A stretch of 39,503 nt of DNA from Roseiflexus sp. (GCA_017743475.1 JAGHYV010000041.1:1-39503); one strand, 5' to 3'. Shown: positions 8,318 to 16,595, numbered from the stretch's first letter. Notes: generated by a model not told the origin, from the letters alone. Numbers and translations are program-made.

Positions 8318-8842
8318 ATGCGCAAGTTGATCAGATCGCTGGGTTTTGGCGCAGTGCTGGCGCTGGCTGCATGCGGTCCCGCGCCCACGGCAACGCAACC
8401 AACAGCGCCGCCGACCAGGGAATCGCCAGCAACGGTCGCTGTGGTTGAAATGCCAACAGCAATTGGCGGTATGCCGTATCCTGCGCCGGGTAGCACGGAT
8501 CAGTCGCCAGGGCAACCGACAGTCGCACCGATTAGTGGGTATCCAGCGCCAGGGCAACCGACGCTTGAGCCGACAAGTGAGATCAATGAATCAACGATGA
8601 AGGCAATGAGTGAGCTGGCGCGTCAAAAACTGGCTGAGGAACTGGAAATCAGCGTGGATCAGATCAAGGTAGTGACCGCTGATCCGACATACTGGAGCGA
8701 TACCAGTCTGGGTTGTCCACAGCCTGGCATGACGTATCCCCAGGTTATTACGCCAGGGTACCGGGTGACGCTCGTGGTTGGGAGCACTCTCTACACCTAC
8801 CACACGGATACGAAGCAAACGGTTGTTCGCTGTGAGCTGTAG
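8318..8842 (+). CDS. Lipoprotein with C-terminal Chloroflexi-type domain
   Basis: 174 aa. The start at 8318 has an AGGGAGGAA ribosome binding site. The signal peptide MRKLIRSLGFGAVLALAAC ends in a LAAC lipobox, so C19 should be lipidated. Residues 20-90 are a Pro/Thr/Gln-rich linker with the motif YPAPG twice (PYPAPGSTDQSPGQP, GYPAPGQPTLEP). The C-terminal ~85 residues, with SLGCPQPGMTYPQVITPGYR and a closing YHTDTKQTVVRC, form a small domain I associate with uncharacterised secreted proteins of Chloroflexi. Two cysteines there may form a disulfide. Role unknown. Confidence 0.8.
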   Translation: MRKLIRSLGFGAVLALAACGPAPTATQPTAPPTRESPATVAVVEMPTAIGGMPYPAPGSTDQSPGQPTVAPISGYPAPGQPTLEPTSEINESTMKAMSELARQKLAEELEISVDQIKVVTADPTYWSDTSLGCPQPGMTYPQVITPGYRVTLVVGSTLYTYHTDTKQTVVRCEL

Positions 8843-8858
8843 CCGATGACAAAGTGCG

Positions 8859-8886
8859 GGGTGGCGCAGACGCAGGTGCGCCGCCC
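8859..8886. terminator. Bidirectional hairpin between convergent genes
   Basis: GGGTGGCGCA (8859-8868) and TGCGCCGCCC (8877-8886) form a 10-bp GC-rich stem with one G-T pair and an 8-nt loop. It lies between the lipoprotein stop and the NYN-gene stop, so it can end transcription from both sides. T-tract is only TT on the plus strand. Confidence 0.6.
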
Positions 8887-8895
8887 TTCACCCGC

Positions 8896-9393
8896 TTATG
8901 CGGGGTTATCCTGTTCCTCTTCCCCGAACAGACGCAGCCATTCATCAACTTCCGACTGATCCGGCAGTCGCTCCGGCTTGTCGGCGTCTGCCGAAGGTTG
9001 ACGGGGGGCGGGGGATGTCAGTTGCTGCAAGGTTTGAGCGAAGGTGCGCGAATCGATCACCTTGATACCGCGCGCTACTGCCGCTTGCGCTACCTGGCGA
9101 TCCGAGGTGACGACTGTCCACTCATGCGGACGCGCAATGGTTGTGATCCGACGGATCAGTTGCGTATCTGCGTCGTGCGGTGACCGCGCAAAAGCGCAGG
9201 TGACGCCATACCCGTCGAGGCGTTGCGGGTGACCGTAGACGCCGTGGTCGAACACAACGGTGATGCTTCTTCCGCGTCGTGCTGCAGCGTAGCGTCGCAG
9301 CAGCATGACCAGTTGCGCTTCATCGTCAATGTCGGACAGTCGTAGCCCCGGCATCTGCGCAATCAGGTTGTGTCCGTCGATCAGCAGCGGCAT
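8896..9393 (-). CDS. NYN-domain (YacP-like) putative RNase
   Basis: About 165 aa. The N-terminus MPLLIDGHNLIAQ with DGHNL is the hallmark first strand and acidic residue of NYN/PIN-like nucleases. Further acidic positions follow: VVFDHG, SPHDADTQLIRRI and VVTSDRQVAQAAVARG. This spacing of aspartates fits a metal-dependent RNase fold related to YacP (Rae1). The C-terminal ~45 residues are a proline- and acid-rich tail. The ATG at 9393 has GAGGT 6 bases upstream; an upstream frame extension to 9420 has no initiation signal. It faces the lipoprotein gene across a hairpin. Confidence 0.82.
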   Translation of the reverse strand: MPLLIDGHNLIAQMPGLRLSDIDDEAQLVMLLRRYAAARRGRSITVVFDHGVYGHPQRLDGYGVTCAFARSPHDADTQLIRRITTIARPHEWTVVTSDRQVAQAAVARGIKVIDSRTFAQTLQQLTSPAPRQPSADADKPERLPDQSEVDEWLRLFGEEEQDNPA

Positions 9394-9479
9394 GGCAGAC
9401 CTCGCGAATGGGTTCTGCAACCTGGCTGTCTCCAGTGGCGTCGTAGCATATAAGTATTGAACGATCTGGAGAATAGATT

Positions 9480-10494
9480 ATGGATGAGCAGAACCGTGAG
9501 CGTTATACAACGGAACGTCTCCCGTCGTTAAGAGATACCCCTTTGTCGCGTCCGTCTAATGAGACATATGATCGACAAACCGCTTCGCTGCAGCGTCGCA
9601 GTGCGTTGCTCGCTGGTCTGGTACTGCTGACGCTTGGAATAGCCTGGCTGCTGCTGCGATTTGCCGGTGATCTAATGCCAGTGACGCCCGGTAGTGCGTC
9701 TCTGGTTGATCAGACAGTCGGCGGGCGCCGGATCGAGATCGATGCCAGTAGCGCCGATGTAACCATTATACGCTGGGATCGACCAGAGTTTCGTGTTCAG
9801 GCGGAGCGGGCAGGCTGGCCAACCGGTGCTATTGATGTGTCGGTGCGTGTCGATGACGAAACAGTGCACGTGGCGCACCGCACCAATTTCCTGTTCTTCT
9901 GCGGCGGGTTGCGCTACCAGATCACGGCGCCCGCCACGGCGGACATTCGCGTTACCACGGCGAGCGGCGATGTGCAGATCGAGGCGATTGACGGCGATGT
10001 GACAATTGAAACAACCAGCGGCGATGTGCGTCTCGATGCCATTGGCGGGGCGTTGGCGGTCAAAACCGTCAGCGGCGATGTAACCCTGCGCAAGGGGCAG
10101 GTTCCGCGCGCCAGAGTCGAGACGACCAGCGGTGACGTGAACCTGAGCGGTGTCAGAGGTCCGCTTGAGGCAACAAGCATTTCCGGCGACATCGGTGTAC
10201 GCGACGTTGTTTGAGGGTCCGGTCAAGGTGAACACCACCAGCGGGCGGATCACTGGCGCAGGCGCTCTTTCCGTCGATCTGAGCCTGTCTAGTGTGTCAG
10301 GCGATGTGCGGCTGAACCTTCCGGCTGACACCGGCTTCCGGTTATCCATTCAGACAATCAGCGGCGATATTGATGCGCCGGGGTTGCGTGGCAGCAAGAG
10401 ATGGAGCGAATGGAACGCTACCCTTGGTGATGGTGCGCATATAGTGAATATAACGACCAGCAGTGGGGACGTGCGTATCAGGCAGGAGGGATAA
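9480..10494 (+). pseudogene. DUF4097-type beta-helix membrane protein, interrupted by a frameshift
   Basis: One gene read in two frames. Frame 1 (9480-10214, 244 aa) has a cytoplasmic N-terminus, one transmembrane helix (ALLAGLVLLTLGIAWLLLRF, near residues 43-62) and repeated TSGDV/SGDVT strands typical of DUF4097 proteins. It stops at TGA 10212-10214. The same repeat pattern continues one base later (GPVKVNTTSGRITGAG onward, SVSGDVRLNL, TISGDI, SSGDVRIRQEG) to 10494. Removing one T from the TTT at 10210-10212 restores a single ~337-aa protein. The junction reads GTT TGA G, resembling the +1 shift site of prfB, but a simple indel or sequence error is the default reading. Confidence 0.8.
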
Positions 10495-11052
10495 CGTACG
10501 TCGGGACGAAGTGTTCGTCATCGTGGGGCGACCGAAATGATAAGTTTCAAGAATTGGCGCAGTTCTCACAAAGTTTGAACCTATTGCCCAAGGTTGAACT
10601 CTCAACAGACGACCGCGATGAACCTCGCGCTTCCCGCGCAGCGACCAAAATGCATGTCGGTCTATGAGGGAAGTGCGCCGACATGCATTTCAGTCGCGAA
10701 CCGTCAGGGTTCGGCGTGCGCTGTCGCAGCGATGATCACCACTTGGCGGCGGGTGCGGTACTGCGTCAGGAACTGCAGTGCCAGTGGCGCGGTGCTCCGT
10801 TCCCGGGTTAGACATGGGTCTGTGAGCCACCCGCCGCAGCCGACATTTATGCTAGGCTGTGCCCGTCGTCTAGAGTGTCGGGCACGCCTGGGCGCTGGCA
10901 GTCCAGCACAGCACAACTGTACTGCTAAGCATGATGCCTAGTGGCAACAAGAGGATAGAGAGCAGGCGAGTGAGGAGAAAGATCATCAGGATGCCCTATC
11001 TCCCCCTATGGGAGAAGTAGAGGGGGGACGAGGGGAAAAACACCCCCTCTCC
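10495..11052. other. Spacer with palindromic repeats and a possible gene remnant
   Basis: 558 bp between a plus-strand gene and the end of bchZ. It contains the inverted repeat at 10648-10690 (own entry). On the minus strand from ATG 10986 a hydrophobic stretch (MIFLLTRLLSILLLPLGIML) runs 38 codons to a TAG, and a further open stretch in another frame ends at 10704; together they may be the remnant of a small membrane protein gene. Near 11019-11050, AGAGGGGG and CCCCCTCT could pair just after the bchZ stop as a weak transcription end. Confidence 0.4.
10641..10697. repeat. Two-unit palindromic repeat, same family as at 29.4-29.5 kb
   Basis: AAATGCATGTCGG (10648-10660) and CCGACATGCATTT (10678-10690) are perfect 13-nt complements. 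Read on the minus strand, each arm lies in a unit of the form GACYGA-N8-TYGGTCGC. The same unit is tandemly repeated at 29394-29531, so these are dispersed members of one short repeat family. Confidence 0.65.
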
Positions 11053-12534
11053 CTACATCCCCGCGTTTGCCAGCGCCTCACGCACCAGATCGGGCGTGAT
11101 CTCCTTCAGCGCACGTTCGCGCGCAAGCGTCTCGACATGCATCTGCATCTGGCGGCTCGCGGAGATGCGCGGAATATAGGGGAGTTTCTCCAGTGCTTCG
11201 TCAAGCACTGCTTTCGCTTCAAGCGACCAGGGCAGGTTCCCCGGCGCCGACTCAATCTTTGGCGGGCCGCTGCGCATCATGCTGTACGCCTGATCGACCG
11301 GCAAGAAGTTGAACAACGTGTCGTACAACCCGTTGACAATTTCCTGCACCACGTACACTGCCCCGCGGTACCCCATGAACGGCGTCCCGACCGCGCGCCG
11401 CACAGTTGGACCGGGAAATGCCGCCATGAAGAAGCGCGCAAATTTCGCTCCCGCTTCGGAGAGGTAGATCTTTTCGTTGATCGAGCCGAAGACAAACGCT
11501 GGCGCGCGCCGGTGCAACATCTGCCGGATCTGATCATTGTCTGGGTCATTGGGTCGTCGTGGACGGGCGGACACAAATGCAATCTTCATGCCCAACTCAT
11601 CCCCCAGGTAGCGCGCCAGACCTTCAGCATACGACCGCCCCGCGACGATGCCGACATCAGTGGTGCCAAACCAGTCCCCCTGCGGTCCGCGCCACAGATC
11701 CCATACTGCACGCAGGGTGGTTCGTTTCTCGGCGGCAATGAACGCCTCCGCCTGATCCATTGTGCCGAGCAGCTGCCCCAGTTCGCGCACAAACGAGGTC
11801 GTTTCGCGCAAGCCGAAAGGCGCGTAGAGCATCGGTTGACCGAGCATGCTTGCCAGACCGGTGCCGAACTCGCGGTACATGACCACATTCACCTGCGCTG
11901 CCGCCAAGCGCGGCGTGTCTGCCAGCGTCGCTTCCATGGGGTAAACTAGATTGATCCGCCCGCCAGCGCCGACGATCAGACGTTTGACTTCTTCTAGGTC
12001 CGATGGCGAGTTGAAGCAGCCATAGGTAGGACCAATGATATTGACCGTTCCTGGCGCTGGTTGCACGTCAGCAGCGCGAGGCGCACCAAACTGATCCCAC
12101 AACCAACGAAGCACCCGGTCGCGCCCGGACCATTCATCTTCCGAGAGCGAATTGCTCCAGTAGAAGCGCGTTCCTTCGCCGAGCGTCGTCACCACCGACG
12201 ACAGATCGGCGCCGATCATTTCACTCTCGGCAGTCGAGATCACGATCAGTTGTTTGCCGTTGAGCGCACCGCTGGCACGCAGATTCTCATACGTCCAGCG
12301 AACCTTGTCGCTGGTGCCCTTTCCGCCGACTTCCTGCTCGGTGATCGTCGCCGGAGTCATGTTCTCGATATGCGGAATCGCATCGGTGTAATCGGGCACA
12401 GCAGTCGCCACAAGGTTGAAGCACCCGACCGGCGCATCGGCGATCACGTGGACATCTGGCATGGCGCACATTGTCCACACTGCTGCCCAATACCCGGATG
12501 TATCAGAAAGGTCGCGAATCAGTGCAGGGGGCAT
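11053..12534 (-). CDS. bchZ: Chlorophyllide a reductase subunit Z
   Basis: 493 aa, within the usual BchZ length. With BchY it forms the catalytic NifDK-like heterotetramer of chlorophyllide a oxidoreductase, which reduces the C7-C8 bond on the way to bacteriochlorophyll a. Visible features are a conserved cysteine C38 in DAPVGCFNL (BchZ contributes one ligand of the intersubunit [4Fe-4S] cluster), the NIIGPTYGCFNSPSDLEEVKR block, and the C-terminal helical domain LPYIPRISASRQMQMHVE that BchZ shares with related enzymes. The ATG at 12534 is 6 bp after the bchY stop, and GGAG overlapping that stop is the ribosome binding site, so translation is likely coupled. Last gene of bchFCX-YZ. Confidence 0.95.
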   Translation of the reverse strand: MPPALIRDLSDTSGYWAAVWTMCAMPDVHVIADAPVGCFNLVATAVPDYTDAIPHIENMTPATITEQEVGGKGTSDKVRWTYENLRASGALNGKQLIVISTAESEMIGADLSSVVTTLGEGTRFYWSNSLSEDEWSGRDRVLRWLWDQFGAPRAADVQPAPGTVNIIGPTYGCFNSPSDLEEVKRLIVGAGGRINLVYPMEATLADTPRLAAAQVNVVMYREFGTGLASMLGQPMLYAPFGLRETTSFVRELGQLLGTMDQAEAFIAAEKRTTLRAVWDLWRGPQGDWFGTTDVGIVAGRSYAEGLARYLGDELGMKIAFVSARPRRPNDPDNDQIRQMLHRRAPAFVFGSINEKIYLSEAGAKFARFFMAAFPGPTVRRAVGTPFMGYRGAVYVVQEIVNGLYDTLFNFLPVDQAYSMMRSGPPKIESAPGNLPWSLEAKAVLDEALEKLPYIPRISASRQMQMHVETLARERALKEITPDLVREALANAGM

Positions 12535-12540
12535 AGTCGA

Positions 12541-13809
12541 TCACTCCGCAAAAAAGGCAAGCATCTCACGATAGCGGTTGCTGCGCTCCAGCGTCTCTGC
12601 CACGAACCCAATGGTCGCTGCCATGCCGCCGCTTAGGAAGAAGGGGCGCGACGCGAGTTGATTGGTGAAATACATCGCCGGAATGCCCCGCTCCTTTGCC
12701 GCTGCCGCGAACGGTGTCGTGCCGAGCACAAAGTCGGGCGCATAGCGATCAAGTGCTGCCATATCCTCTTCCAGCGCCTTACGATAGACGACCTCCTGCG
12801 TTCCGCGCGCCTTCAACCACAACTCATCAGGCAGTGCCAGCGGGTCGGCGCCGATTGAAGTCGAGACATATGGCACTTCGGCGCCTGCCTCGACCAGCAG
12901 ACGGGCATATGCCAGTTCGGTGCCCTCATAGCCAGTTACCAGCACCCGTGCTCCCTTGAGAGACTTCGCTGCCAGCACTGCTTCGGCTTTAGCGCGCTCC
13001 TCCTGTGCAACCTGATCGACCAGCGCCGGATCGAGATTGAGCAACGCTCCAATCGACTTCAGCCATGCGTAGGTTCCGCTGATGCCAACCGGCGCACCAC
13101 CTGCCACCGATGCGCCCCATTCGCGGTAGAGACGCGTCACTCCTTTGTAGAACGGGTGCAGCGGCGCCAGTGCCGCAGCGCGACCGGCGCGCCGCAGATC
13201 ATCTATCGAGCGTCCCGGCAGCGCAACCGTCGCCTCGACCCCCATCCGCCGGAGAACGGCATCTATCGCCAGTTGATCAGCAGGGAACACCTCACCGACC
13301 ACCACAACGGTACGATCCTCGCGTGGTCCTTCGCGGTCGCCCAATCGGCGCAGCAGCGCTTCCAGCGCCACATCTTTTGCTTCTGGATGCGAATGAATGG
13401 CGTAGGCAGGAACCCGCACCAGCACCACTTCTGCATCGCCCACCCTGCGCGGCAGCAATTCCTCTGGCATACCTGCTGTTTCCGCAACGCATAGTGATAC
13501 GACTGGCACAAGACGGCACCCTGGCTCTCGCGCCGCTGCCTCGATTGCTGCGCGCGTTCCTTCAACAATCTCGCCGGAGTACAACTCAGCGCTTCCCAGC
13601 GTCGGCGCCAGGATCGACTTGCGCGCCCCGTAGAAATGGGTAACGAACGTCAAACCGTACAGGCATCCGGTATCGGTCGCCATTACCGGGTGCGACCCTT
13701 CGATCCGGCTCAGGATGCGCAACGATCCAAACGCTGGGCACATCGACTGTGGGTGCAGTTTGCACGTGTGCCCCTGCGGCTGCTCAGCGCTCAACGCAAT
13801 TGGCTCCAT
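12541..13809 (-). CDS. bchY: Chlorophyllide a reductase subunit Y
   Basis: 422 aa. Partner of BchZ in the catalytic component of chlorophyllide a oxidoreductase. Conserved cysteines expected to hold the [4Fe-4S] cluster are C24 (SMCPAFGSL), C49 (DTGCLYGLTF) and C107 (VVSLCVAETAG), and GLTFVTHFYGARKS is a BchY signature. The start is ATG 13809 with AAAGGTG upstream; three further codons back to 13818 have no initiation signal. Unlike bchF, bchC and bchX, it is preceded by a 322-bp spacer with a hairpin and short repeats, so it may have its own promoter or depend on RNA processing. Confidence 0.95.
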   Translation of the reverse strand: MEPIALSAEQPQGHTCKLHPQSMCPAFGSLRILSRIEGSHPVMATDTGCLYGLTFVTHFYGARKSILAPTLGSAELYSGEIVEGTRAAIEAAAREPGCRLVPVVSLCVAETAGMPEELLPRRVGDAEVVLVRVPAYAIHSHPEAKDVALEALLRRLGDREGPREDRTVVVVGEVFPADQLAIDAVLRRMGVEATVALPGRSIDDLRRAGRAAALAPLHPFYKGVTRLYREWGASVAGGAPVGISGTYAWLKSIGALLNLDPALVDQVAQEERAKAEAVLAAKSLKGARVLVTGYEGTELAYARLLVEAGAEVPYVSTSIGADPLALPDELWLKARGTQEVVYRKALEEDMAALDRYAPDFVLGTTPFAAAAKERGIPAMYFTNQLASRPFFLSGGMAATIGFVAETLERSNRYREMLAFFAE

Positions 13810-13889
13810 GGAACGCACCTTTCAGGTAGCAGATGGGAGAGGTGATAACATTCACAAATATGACGACATACTCTTTACTACATGATCAA

Positions 13890-13921
13890 CGGAAAGATGC
13901 ATGCCAGCGCATGCCTTTCCG
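13890..13921. repeat. Hairpin in the leader of bchY
   Basis: CGGAAAG (13890-13896) pairs with CTTTCCG (13915-13921) and, inside it, GCATGC (13899-13904) with GCATGC (13909-13914). This gives a 13-bp stem with a 2-nt bulge and a 4-nt loop, about 80 nt before the bchY start. It could be a partial terminator or an mRNA-processing stem within the bch operon. Confidence 0.6.
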
Positions 13922-14079
13922 TGAGAACCACAGAACTACGCCACCTGAACGTTTTTATGAATTCCTCCCTCGTCCTGGAAGAGCGGGCGCTTCTAGGTTC
14001 TTCGTGTCCTGATTACCAGTTCCGGGCGCTCAGGTTCCGCTTACCGACACTGAACATCCAGCGCCCAATTACCACTTTC

Positions 14080-14131
14080 TGGTCTTCAGTTCTCAGTTCC
14101 GGTTCTTGGTTCTCAGTTCTTGGTTCTTGGT
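14080..14131. repeat. Degenerate heptanucleotide repeat tract
   Basis: On the minus strand the tract reads as 7-bp units of the form C(C/T)(A/G)AGAA, about seven in a row with small interruptions. The same heptamer family appears at 29078-29102, 29183-29210 and 36458-36471. It lies directly after the stop codon of the small membrane protein gene. Confidence 0.7.
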
Positions 14132-14323
14132 TTACTGCTGCTCCGGCTCATTCGCTTTTGCCGGATCGAGCCGCAGGTAGGTCGATGTCGCCTGCTTGTC
14201 GGTGAAGCGCGCCGCAATGATGAAACCGAGAATCACCGCCGCCAGCGGACCGAAGCAGATCAGATACCCCGTCCATTCGGGCCAGGGCGACGGCGCCGCT
14301 TGAAGAAGGATCAGGAAATCCAT
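14132..14323 (-). CDS. Single-span membrane protein in the bch operon (63 aa)
   Basis: Family not recognised. A strong AAGGAGAGG ribosome binding site precedes ATG 14323. The protein has a short N-terminal segment (MDFLILLQAAPSPWPEWTG), one transmembrane helix (YLICFGPLAAVILGFIIAARF, residues 20-40) and a polar 23-residue tail ending in NEPEQQ. It lies between the DUF169 gene and bchY on the same strand as the bch genes. A role as a small accessory or antenna-like polypeptide is possible, but there is no His in the membrane span to bind bacteriochlorophyll, which argues against an antenna role. Confidence 0.7.
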   Translation of the reverse strand: MDFLILLQAAPSPWPEWTGYLICFGPLAAVILGFIIAARFTDKQATSTYLRLDPAKANEPEQQ

Positions 14324-14486
14324 AGCACCTCTCCTTGCCTGTCAGATGATGACCTGGACACAACGAACGACTACCGCGCCAGCACCACGCTGGCATTATG
14401 ACCCCCAGTCGAGTCCGCTGCAAAAAGGCTATTTCCTCACAGAGCCGCAGAGTTCGCAGGGGAAGACTCTCTTGCTTCGCCGCGCA
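14324..14486. other. Short spacer with CAGAG-type repeats
   Basis: Contains the motif CACAGAGCCGCAGAG near 14439. Its degenerate inverse, CTCTGCG followed by GTCTCTGCGGTG, occurs near 14507-14532 inside the 3' part of the DUF169 frame. A similar motif, CCACAGAGGCGCAGCG, is at about 36554. It probably belongs to a dispersed repeat and may have added a spurious tail to the DUF169 reading frame. Confidence 0.4.
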
Positions 14487-15286
14487 TCAAACTGGGTCGT
14501 TGGAGTTCTCTGCGCGCCCGGCGTCTCTGCGGTGCGCTTTCGCAGTGAAGTCGTAGTTTCCTTTCCGTGTGTGCGACGGCATGATCGACCGTCGCATTTC
14601 GTCGGGATCGATCCTGAAATTTTCGATCAACTCGACAATGTACCTGAAGTGCTCCCGTGGTACCGCAATAAACATCTCACCCGGCGCCACCCGATTGTGC
14701 ATCCGTCCGCTGCCGTCGCCAGTTGCGAATACACCGCGCCTGAGGCGTGGCGTTGCAAAGATCGACGCACATGTGGACGGCCCCAGCTCACCGATAGGGA
14801 AGGTTCCCTCCCGCACCGACGCCGCACCCGCAATCTGCATGGCGTGCATCGGGTCGGTGATACAGACCAGCAGATCGACTGGCACGCCGTCCGGCACATT
14901 GTCAAGCGGCGTAGTGGCCAGTGCAGCAATCGAACCGGTAGGCAGCACGGAACTCTGTGCTTTGTTGCGCCGTGCACCTTCTTCGGTAAAAACCCCTGTG
15001 CCATCGTCAGATACTGCCCCTCGGTGATCAGACGCCCAGCGTCTGGCAGCCAGCCAAGGTGATACTGCCCAACCCAGCAGTCGTGGTGGTGCGCATCGAC
15101 ATACACCCGTCGCCCTGCCTCCGCTTCGCGGATTATCGCGCACGCCACAACATTCGCTGGCTCATAGCCTGGAGGCGGTCGATCTTCGCAGTACGTCACC
15201 GCTACCGGTCGCCGCTTGACTTTCATCCGCTCGACCAGCAGCGTATGCAGGTATTTAAGATCGACGGCGGTTTGTTCCGCTGGCAT
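14487..15286 (-). pseudogene. DUF169 family protein in the bch operon, interrupted by a frameshift
   Basis: Two frames together make one DUF169-like protein. The start is ATG 15286 with AAAGG upstream (MPAEQTAVDLKYLHTLLVER). The first part carries VTYCEDRPPPGYEP, VVACAIIREAEAG and the His/Cys-rich DAHHHDCWVGQYHLGW, and runs to GQYLTMAQGF. The sense then moves to another frame (TEEGARRNKAQSSVLP, DLLVCITDPMHAMQI, GELGPSTCASIFATPR) ending at 14487. The break is at a GGGGTTTTT run (minus strand, about 14987-14995); one extra T would give one ~266-aa protein. Conserved sequence on both sides suggests recent damage, sequencing error or slippage. The last ~25 residues look like repeat-derived tail. 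Position between bchX and bchY suggests a tetrapyrrole-related role (inference). Confidence 0.75.
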
Positions 15287-15381
15287 ACAGCCTTTCCACA
15301 CTCTTGCCAATCGATCGCTGTCAGCGAATAAACGAATGCCTCAGCGCCTAAAACATTCCCGCCTCCAACCCCCACGCCTCA

Positions 15382-16560
15382 CTACCGATATGTCGGCGCA
15401 TCGGCGTACCGCAGATCGACAAAACTAAATGCCTGCCCTGATCGACGCAATGCTGACAGGAACGCAACTTTGTGTTCAAGATCGTTCGGCTCGCCCAGTC
15501 GAATCTCAATCGAGCCGGAGGTAACGGTGATACCATCACGATCACTGCGCACCATATCGGTCACGTACATGCCGATCGCCTCGATCATCTGTTGTACCTT
15601 GCGCTGTACCGGATCGGTCACCTGCACCTGTGGGATGACCGGTTTAAGCGACAGGATCGGCACTGTAAAGGTTGGCGCCTTGTCGCCAAACAGGTCCTGC
15701 TCGCACGCTGCAACCGGTCGACCGGGCGGTTCTTCAGCGCCAAACACGCGCAGGAACTCCTCATAACTCAGCGGCGTATAGTTTTCGACCGGCTGCAATT
15801 CCTGGCGCGCGATACGCCCTGCCAGGTCGCCAAAAATCTCATTGAACTGCGCATCTTCGAGCGCTAGACGGCAGGCATCGGCAAGCTCACGCACTTTCCG
15901 GCTCAACGGCACTCGCGTCAGGATCGGTAATCCAATGGCTTCTGCATACCGGTCAGCGGTATCGCTGCCGTCGTCACGGTTCACCACCAATCCGAGAATC
16001 TGGGTTGTGCCGCCCATCGAGCGGAAGTACTGCGCTGCGCGCGCGATATTGTTCGCCGCATAGAGTGATTGCCGGTCGTGCCCGACGAGGATGATCACCT
16101 GCTCTGCCAGCGAGCGCGCAAGCGGCGTAGCGAACCCGCCGCATACTACATCGCCGAGGAAATCCATAACGATGAAATCAAGGTTCCAGCGGCTCATCCC
16201 CAGGCCTTCCAGCACCTTGAAGCCAGTCGAAATCCCCTGCCCGCCGCATCCGCGCCCGACTTCGGGACCGCCGAGTTCACACCCGAAGATGACAACGCCA
16301 GGGCGCAGTTCATTGCGGAAGATCACATCGCTAATCGACAATTGATCCTCTTTTCCCGCCTCCTTGAACAGACGCCACTGATCGCCAAGCGTCGGCAACG
16401 AGTGCCCGCCAAAGATTGTGTTGCACGAGTCATGCTTCGGGTCGCAGCCGAGTTGCAGCACGCGATAGCCATCGAAAGCCAGGCGCGCCGTCAGGTTGGA
16501 GGTGAAGAAACTCTTCCCCATCCCACCCTTGCCATAGATTGCGATCATACGTGGCGCCAT
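15382..16560 (-). CDS. bchX: Chlorophyllide a reductase iron protein BchX with FtsQ-like C-terminal extension
   Basis: 392 aa, about 60 longer than purple-bacterial BchX. NifH-like dimeric ATPase that feeds electrons from a [4Fe-4S] cluster to BchYZ. Visible features are the P-loop GKGGMGKS (10-17), GCDPKHDS (38-45), and cluster cysteines C105 (GRGCGGQGI) and C140 (GDVVCGGFA). The segment LGCDPKHDSCNTIFGGHSLP separates it from BchL and NifH. Residues ~315-392 are extra. They end in IRLGEPNDLEHKVAFL and VDLRYADAPTYR, which strongly resemble the end of the FtsQ/DivIB beta domain. AGGAGGA lies 5 bases before the ATG. It follows bchC by ~70 bp containing heptamer repeats. Confidence 0.95.
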   Translation of the reverse strand: MAPRMIAIYGKGGMGKSFFTSNLTARLAFDGYRVLQLGCDPKHDSCNTIFGGHSLPTLGDQWRLFKEAGKEDQLSISDVIFRNELRPGVVIFGCELGGPEVGRGCGGQGISTGFKVLEGLGMSRWNLDFIVMDFLGDVVCGGFATPLARSLAEQVIILVGHDRQSLYAANNIARAAQYFRSMGGTTQILGLVVNRDDGSDTADRYAEAIGLPILTRVPLSRKVRELADACRLALEDAQFNEIFGDLAGRIARQELQPVENYTPLSYEEFLRVFGAEEPPGRPVAACEQDLFGDKAPTFTVPILSLKPVIPQVQVTDPVQRKVQQMIEAIGMYVTDMVRSDRDGITVTSGSIEIRLGEPNDLEHKVAFLSALRRSGQAFSFVDLRYADAPTYR

Positions 16561-16595
16561 CGTGTCCTCCTAATTCAGATACCCCCAACGCCTAA

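Larger units (their letters stand above)
13810..14131. other. Intercistronic spacer before bchY
   Basis: 322 bp on the minus-strand transcript between the small membrane protein and bchY. It holds a heptanucleotide repeat tract (14080-14131) and a hairpin (13890-13921). I find no coding sequence and no convincing promoter. Confidence 0.5.

Noticed and set aside
10704-10986. A functional small membrane protein gene on the minus strand
   Set aside because: The hydrophobic start meets a TAG after 38 codons and the rest lies in another frame; at best a remnant.
11008-11949. Long open frame of 313 codons on the plus strand opposite bchZ
   Set aside because: It is antisense to a conserved gene, His/Arg/Gln-rich, and typical of high-GC shadow frames.
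14970-15010. Programmed -1 frameshift in the DUF169 gene like the viral slippery heptamer
   Set aside because: The zero-frame codons are GGG TTT TTA, so the heptamer is G TTT TTA rather than T TTT TTA, and no downstream pseudoknot was identified. Kept only as one option next to indel or sequence error.
11053-16560. Reading bchX/Y/Z as the protochlorophyllide reductase bchL/N/B or nitrogenase
   Set aside because: Signature blocks (GCDPKHDSCNTIFGG in X, SMCPAFGSL and HFYGARKS in Y, single early cluster Cys in Z) and the neighbours bchC and bchF fit chlorophyllide a reductase.
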